Shown piece after piece: positions 60,645-64,000 of a DNA stretch of 64,000 bases. The DNA is from CALLPQ01 sp038531745. Its GTDB lineage: Bacteria > Pseudomonadota > Alphaproteobacteria > Caulobacterales > Parvularculaceae. The translations under genes were made by a program, and so were the position numbers. A model generated the notes under the pieces. That model was given only the letters and a program-made list of their open reading frames with translations. It made no database searches and had not been told where the DNA came from. Numbering within the stretch: position 1 is the first letter of the stretch; the number at the start of each line of letters is the position of its first letter. Location of the stretch: contig JBCBBJ010000003.1 of assembly GCA_038531745.1 (NCBI GenBank), positions 186,001 through 250,000 on the forward strand, in the 5' to 3' direction.

Positions 60645-62153
60645 ATGGCGAAAACTGTTCTGATCGTTGATGACGATCCCACCCAACGCCGCCTGATGCA
60701 GGCCGTTTGCGAAAAAGCAGGCTACCCGGTTCTTCAGGCGGAAAGCGGGGAAACAGCCCTGTCAGTTCTGCAAAGCCAGCAAGGTCACGATGTGGGCCTG
60801 ATGATGCTGGACCTGAAGATGCCCGGTATTGGCGGTATGGAAACATTGCGCCGCTCCAAGACCTTTCGCGAAGACCTACCCGTCATTGTACTGACGGCCC
60901 AGGGCGGTATCGACACGGTTGTTGAGGCCATGCAAACGGGTGCTGCGGACTTTTTTGTCAAACCGGTATCTCCCGAACGGATTATTGTTTCCATCAATAA
61001 TGCGCTGAATATCTCGACCCTGAAGGGTGAGGTTTCTCGTCTGAAGCGTAAAAATGACGGCAATATGCGGTTCAAGGATCTGGTGGGAACAAGCCCTGCC
61101 CTTGCCCATGTGACCCGGCTCGGCGAGCGGGCGGCTGCCTCGACCATTCCGATATTGATTACCGGCGAATCAGGGGTAGGCAAGGAAATGATTGCCCGCG
61201 CGATCCAGGGCACCTCCGACCGTTCCGGCAAACCGTTCATCACGGTCAATTGCGGCGCAATTCCGGAAAATCTGGTGGAAAGCATCCTCTTTGGCCATGA
61301 AAAAGGCTCCTTCACCGGGGCCAATGCCAAACATATTGGCAAGTTTCAGGAGGCCAATGGCGGCACCCTCTTTCTTGACGAAGTGGGCGAGCTACCCGCC
61401 GATATGCAGGTCAAACTGCTTCGTGCCCTCCAGGAAAGCGAAGTTGACCCCGTTGGCTCCAAACGCCCGGTAAAGGTTGATGTGCGGGTGATCTCCGCCA
61501 CCAATCGCGACCTTGCCGAAGAGGTCCGTACCGCGAATTTCCGTGAGGATCTTTTCTATCGCCTGAACGTATTTCCCATTGAAGTGCCGCCCTTGCGCGA
61601 GCGTCCGGAAGATATTCCCGCTCTTATCGATCACTTCATTCAGCGCTATAACGCTGAAGAGCGCCGCGATGTGCGCGGTGTCCAGCATGAAGTGCTGGAG
61701 GTCCTGAAAAGTCAGGCCTGGCCCGGCAATGTGCGACAATTGGAAAATACGATTTTCCGCGCGGTTGTTCTGGCCGAAGGCGCTTATCTGTGTGGGGAGG
61801 ATTTCCCGACCCTCACTGCCGAATTTGAAAGCGCGGGCATTCATGCCGGACCCCCGGTTCTGTTTGAAGACGGCCCTGCTGATCCCTCCCATGGCGAAGC
61901 GCCAAACGCCGCTGTGGGCAGTGAGTTTCGTGAAATTGGTGCCACTGAGGCGAGTGACACCCACGATTTCCATCTGTTCGATTCCGAAGGCCATATGCGT
62001 ACCATCAATGATATTGAGCAAGACATCATCCGTATGGCAATCGATACCTATGATGGACGGATGTCAGAAATTGCCCGGCGTCTCGGCATGGGGCGGTCAA
62101 CGCTATATCGCAAAATCCGTGAATATGGACTTGAGGTGCGGCGCGCCAGCTAG
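60645..62153 (+). CDS. NtrC-family sigma-54 response regulator
   Basis: REC domain (VLIVDDDPTQRRL, phosphoacceptor Asp in MLDLKMPG, VLTAQGG, FFVKPVS), AAA+ ATPase with Walker A GESGVGKEM, the sigma-54 loop GSFTGANAKHIGKF (GAFTGA type), Walker B GGTLFLDEVGEL, and a C-terminal Fis HTH (MSEIARRLGMGRSTLYRKIREYGL). 502 residues. No histidine kinase is in the window, so it is an orphan here. Target genes unknown. Confidence 0.93.
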   Translation: MAKTVLIVDDDPTQRRLMQAVCEKAGYPVLQAESGETALSVLQSQQGHDVGLMMLDLKMPGIGGMETLRRSKTFREDLPVIVLTAQGGIDTVVEAMQTGAADFFVKPVSPERIIVSINNALNISTLKGEVSRLKRKNDGNMRFKDLVGTSPALAHVTRLGERAAASTIPILITGESGVGKEMIARAIQGTSDRSGKPFITVNCGAIPENLVESILFGHEKGSFTGANAKHIGKFQEANGGTLFLDEVGELPADMQVKLLRALQESEVDPVGSKRPVKVDVRVISATNRDLAEEVRTANFREDLFYRLNVFPIEVPPLRERPEDIPALIDHFIQRYNAEERRDVRGVQHEVLEVLKSQAWPGNVRQLENTIFRAVVLAEGAYLCGEDFPTLTAEFESAGIHAGPPVLFEDGPADPSHGEAPNAAVGSEFREIGATEASDTHDFHLFDSEGHMRTINDIEQDIIRMAIDTYDGRMSEIARRLGMGRSTLYRKIREYGLEVRRAS

Positions 62154-62219
62154 CGCCCGTGTTTTGAGGGCAAAGCAACGCGCTTGATTGGCGACGTCAA
62201 ATCGCCTTAAGAATCGCCA

Positions 62220-62894
62220 ATGACTGACGCTGCGCCGCTTCGCGAAACTGATCTCTATCTGCCCATCAAGACCTTCCTTGAGGGCCAGGGTTATTGTGTG
62301 AAGGCCGAAGTGGGCAATGCGGATATTGTTGGCGTACGCGGTGACGGCGACCCTGTGATTGTTGAGTTAAAAACCGGGTTTTCGCTTGCTCTTTTTCACC
62401 AGGCCATTGCCCGCCAATCGATCAAAGCGCATATTTACGTAGGTGTACCCCATAAATCGGGCCGCCCTTTTCAAACGGCCCTGAAACACAATAAAAAGCT
62501 ATGCCGCCGCTTAGGCTTGGGCTTGCTCACGGTCCGCCTAAAGGACGGCCTTGTCACTGCCCATATTGATCCGGCGCCGTTTCAACCGCGCTTTGTACGC
62601 AAAAAGACCGTGGCACTGCTCCGCGAATTCGCACAGCTCGAAGGCGATCCCAATCTTGGTGGCACGGCGCGGCGCGATCGCAACATGATCATCACACCCT
62701 ATCGCCAGGACAGCCGCAAATGCCTGCACTTTCTTGCCCGCCATGGGCCTCACAAGGCGTCGGTTGTTGCCGCTGAAACCGGTATTACACGTGCACGGAC
62801 GATCATGGCTGACAACCATTATGGCTGGTTCACCCGTGTCGCCCGCGGTATTTACGATGTGAGTGCTGAAGGGCGCACCCTCGCCGCGGACTAG
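62220..62894 (+). CDS. DUF2161 protein, PD-(D/E)XK nuclease-like
   Basis: The N-terminal PD-(D/E)XK core is visible as ADIVGVRGDGDPVIVELKTGF (Asp, then E-L-K), flanked by TDLYLPIKTFLEGQGYCVKAE and ALFHQAIARQSIKAHIYVGVP. The C-terminal part (RKCLHFLARHGPHKASVVAAETGITRARTIMADNHYGWF) looks like a winged helix. DUF2161 members of this length occur widely in Alphaproteobacteria. Enzymatic function is not known. Confidence 0.8.
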   Translation: MTDAAPLRETDLYLPIKTFLEGQGYCVKAEVGNADIVGVRGDGDPVIVELKTGFSLALFHQAIARQSIKAHIYVGVPHKSGRPFQTALKHNKKLCRRLGLGLLTVRLKDGLVTAHIDPAPFQPRFVRKKTVALLREFAQLEGDPNLGGTARRDRNMIITPYRQDSRKCLHFLARHGPHKASVVAAETGITRARTIMADNHYGWFTRVARGIYDVSAEGRTLAAD

Positions 62895-62975
62895 GCCCAC
62901 GCTGTGGTCGTGGGAAAGCCCGCGCGGGGTGCGACGCGATAGACAAATAACGCCGGCATCGTCAGTTGCGCCCCC

Positions 62976-63998
62976 TCAAACAGCAGCCATCATCCGTGTG
63001 CTGGCTTCTTCGGTCCAGCCCTCCGCCAACGGACCGACCGTACAAAGGGCTGGCTGATCCGTTTCGCATACTGTCTGCGCAATTTGCATGACATCGCCCA
63101 CTGTCACGGCCATGATTTCCGCCAGAATTTCGTCAATGGGGCGCACCCGGCCAAAGATATGCAGGCTTTGGGCGTTGCCCTCCGCTTTGGCTGCACGATT
63201 TTCCTGCGCCATGAGGAGCCCGGCACGGGCCAGCGCCTTGGCGCGGTCAAGTTCGCCCAGCTCTACCTTGTGGGCCAAGGCACGCACCGCCGCCATGGCC
63301 AGATCCAGGGCTTCGCCAGTTCGGGCTTTGTCTGTTCCGAGATAAAATCCCGTGAGACCGGCCTGATCAAACACATCAGCATAGGCATAAACGGAATAGG
63401 CCAACCCGCGATCTTCACGCACCGTTTGAAACAGACGCGACGCACTACCCCCGCCGAGGATTTCTGCAAATAGCCGGGCGGCCATAAACCGGGGGTCATC
63501 ATAGCCATAGCTGGGAAATGCGGTGGCCAAATGGCTTTGCTGCAACGGGCGGTGGATGGCCCGGCTGCCGCCCTGCCAGCGGGCGGCGGCACGCGGTGCC
63601 GCCTGATTATCACCGGCAAAACCGGCAAAATACTGGCTGGCCAGCATGTGCGTTTCATCCGGCGTGATGGCCCCGGCGGTGGAAAAGACGATATTGCCGC
63701 CCCCATAGGTGCGGGCCATGAACGCGCGCAAACTATCGGGCGTTTGTGCCTTCACACTGCTCGCGGTGCCCAGAATGGGTGAGCCCAAATGCCGGTTGCC
63801 CCAGGCAAGGCTCGCAAGCGTTTCAAATAGAACATCGTCGGGTTCATCGGCCGCCTCGCCGATCTCCTGGATGACAACATCCTGCTCGGTCGCAAGCTCC
63901 CCGGAATGAAGCGCCGGGTTCAACAGAATATCGCCGAGGATTTCACACAAGCCCGCCACGTCGTCCGGCAGGCATTGCACATAATAGGCCGTACGCTG
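62976..63998 (-). CDS. M16 zinc peptidase (processing-peptidase type), N-terminus cut by window edge
   Basis: The frame is open to the right edge; the zinc site HxxEH would lie beyond it, though the second glutamate region QDVVIQEIGEAADEPDDVLFETL is present. GNRHLGSPILG, YGGGNIVFSTAGAI, and the R/Y signature GGGSASRLFQTVREDRGLAYSVYAY are the M16B features. About 340 residues of a usual ~420-430 are visible. The YYVQCLPDD at the edge continues the TAYYL segment of the family. The annotated GTG at 63980 is not the true start. Confidence 0.93.
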   Translation of the reverse strand, partial: QRTAYYVQCLPDDVAGLCEILGDILLNPALHSGELATEQDVVIQEIGEAADEPDDVLFETLASLAWGNRHLGSPILGTASSVKAQTPDSLRAFMARTYGGGNIVFSTAGAITPDETHMLASQYFAGFAGDNQAAPRAAARWQGGSRAIHRPLQQSHLATAFPSYGYDDPRFMAARLFAEILGGGSASRLFQTVREDRGLAYSVYAYADVFDQAGLTGFYLGTDKARTGEALDLAMAAVRALAHKVELGELDRAKALARAGLLMAQENRAAKAEGNAQSLHIFGRVRPIDEILAEIMAVTVGDVMQIAQTVCETDQPALCTVGPLAEGWTEEASTRMMAAV

Positions 63999-64000
63999 AT

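Noticed and set aside
1..64000. FNR/FixK boxes (TTGAT-N4-ATCAA), tRNA genes, CRISPR arrays, insertion-sequence transposases
   Set aside because: I looked for these by eye in the intergenic gaps and saw none; a scan with dedicated tools could still find weak cases.

Overview
The window is one GC-rich chromosomal segment of an alphaproteobacterium that makes bacteriochlorophyll a under oxic conditions. Three things point to an aerobic anoxygenic phototroph. The gene order bchF-bchN-bchB-bchH-bchL-bchM-lhaA-puhA-puhB-puhC-orf-acsF-puhE-hemA is the conserved alphaproteobacterial photosynthesis gene cluster (PGC). Ring closure relies on the oxygen-dependent cyclase AcsF. A crtZ-type hydroxylase and crtE suggest hydroxylated bicyclic carotenoids. 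A CtrA-type box with an adjacent GANTC site, a glycine-dependent HemA (ALA synthase), an aa3-oxidase subunit IV-like protein next to split PntA, and the lgt-midA-pgeF run all fit Alphaproteobacteria. I cannot name the genus. No pufLM, tRNA, rRNA or CRISPR is visible.

Layout. 1-8.0 kb: housekeeping genes: a truncated P450, a sulfotransferase, ubiK, an acyl-CoA ligase, the overlapping trio lgt/midA/pgeF, and bpt. 8.3-11.2 kb: an unrecognised 630-residue membrane-anchored protein next to a zntB/corA-like gene broken by a single-base frameshift. 11.4-15.9 kb: a three-component TRAP transporter whose operon ends in a PP2C-like protein. 16.3-21.0 kb: a lipoprotein, PHA synthase with a histone-like tail, small proteins and an esterase.

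21.4-33 kb: the minus-strand arm of the PGC. It contains bchG-pucC-bchP-tspO-orf-hemC-orf as one tight operon, then a lipoprotein-type catalase-peroxidase (katG), then the regulators ppsR and aerR/ppaA. 33.6-50.1 kb: the plus-strand bch-puh superoperon, nearly every junction overlapping by an ATGA, with a 20-codon reading frame bridging bchH and bchL. 50.4-55.2 kb: an SDR, then crtE, an ABC-2 transporter pair, and crtZ. 55.5-59.2 kb: transhydrogenase pntB-pntA2-pntA1 and a CoxIV-like peptide. 59.3-64 kb: a hydrolase, an NtrC-type response regulator, a DUF2161 protein and a truncated M16 peptidase.

Regulation. The two arms of the PGC start at promoters with the same geometry. Each has a PpsR/CrtJ-type palindrome (TGT-N12-ACA family) whose inner half supplies the -35 TTGACA, a 17-bp spacer, a TACnnT -10, and then the ATG only 6 nt further on. 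This predicts PpsR repression by -35 occlusion and leaderless bchF and bchG mRNAs. PpsR and AerR, encoded between the two promoters, are the obvious regulators. HemA and HemC feed tetrapyrrole synthesis, BchHLMNBF and AcsF build bacteriochlorophyllide, BchG and BchP attach and reduce the tail, and LhaA/PucC and Puh proteins assemble the complexes. A dispersed repeat with a hairpin at each end (three copies plus a fragment) occupies several intergenic gaps.
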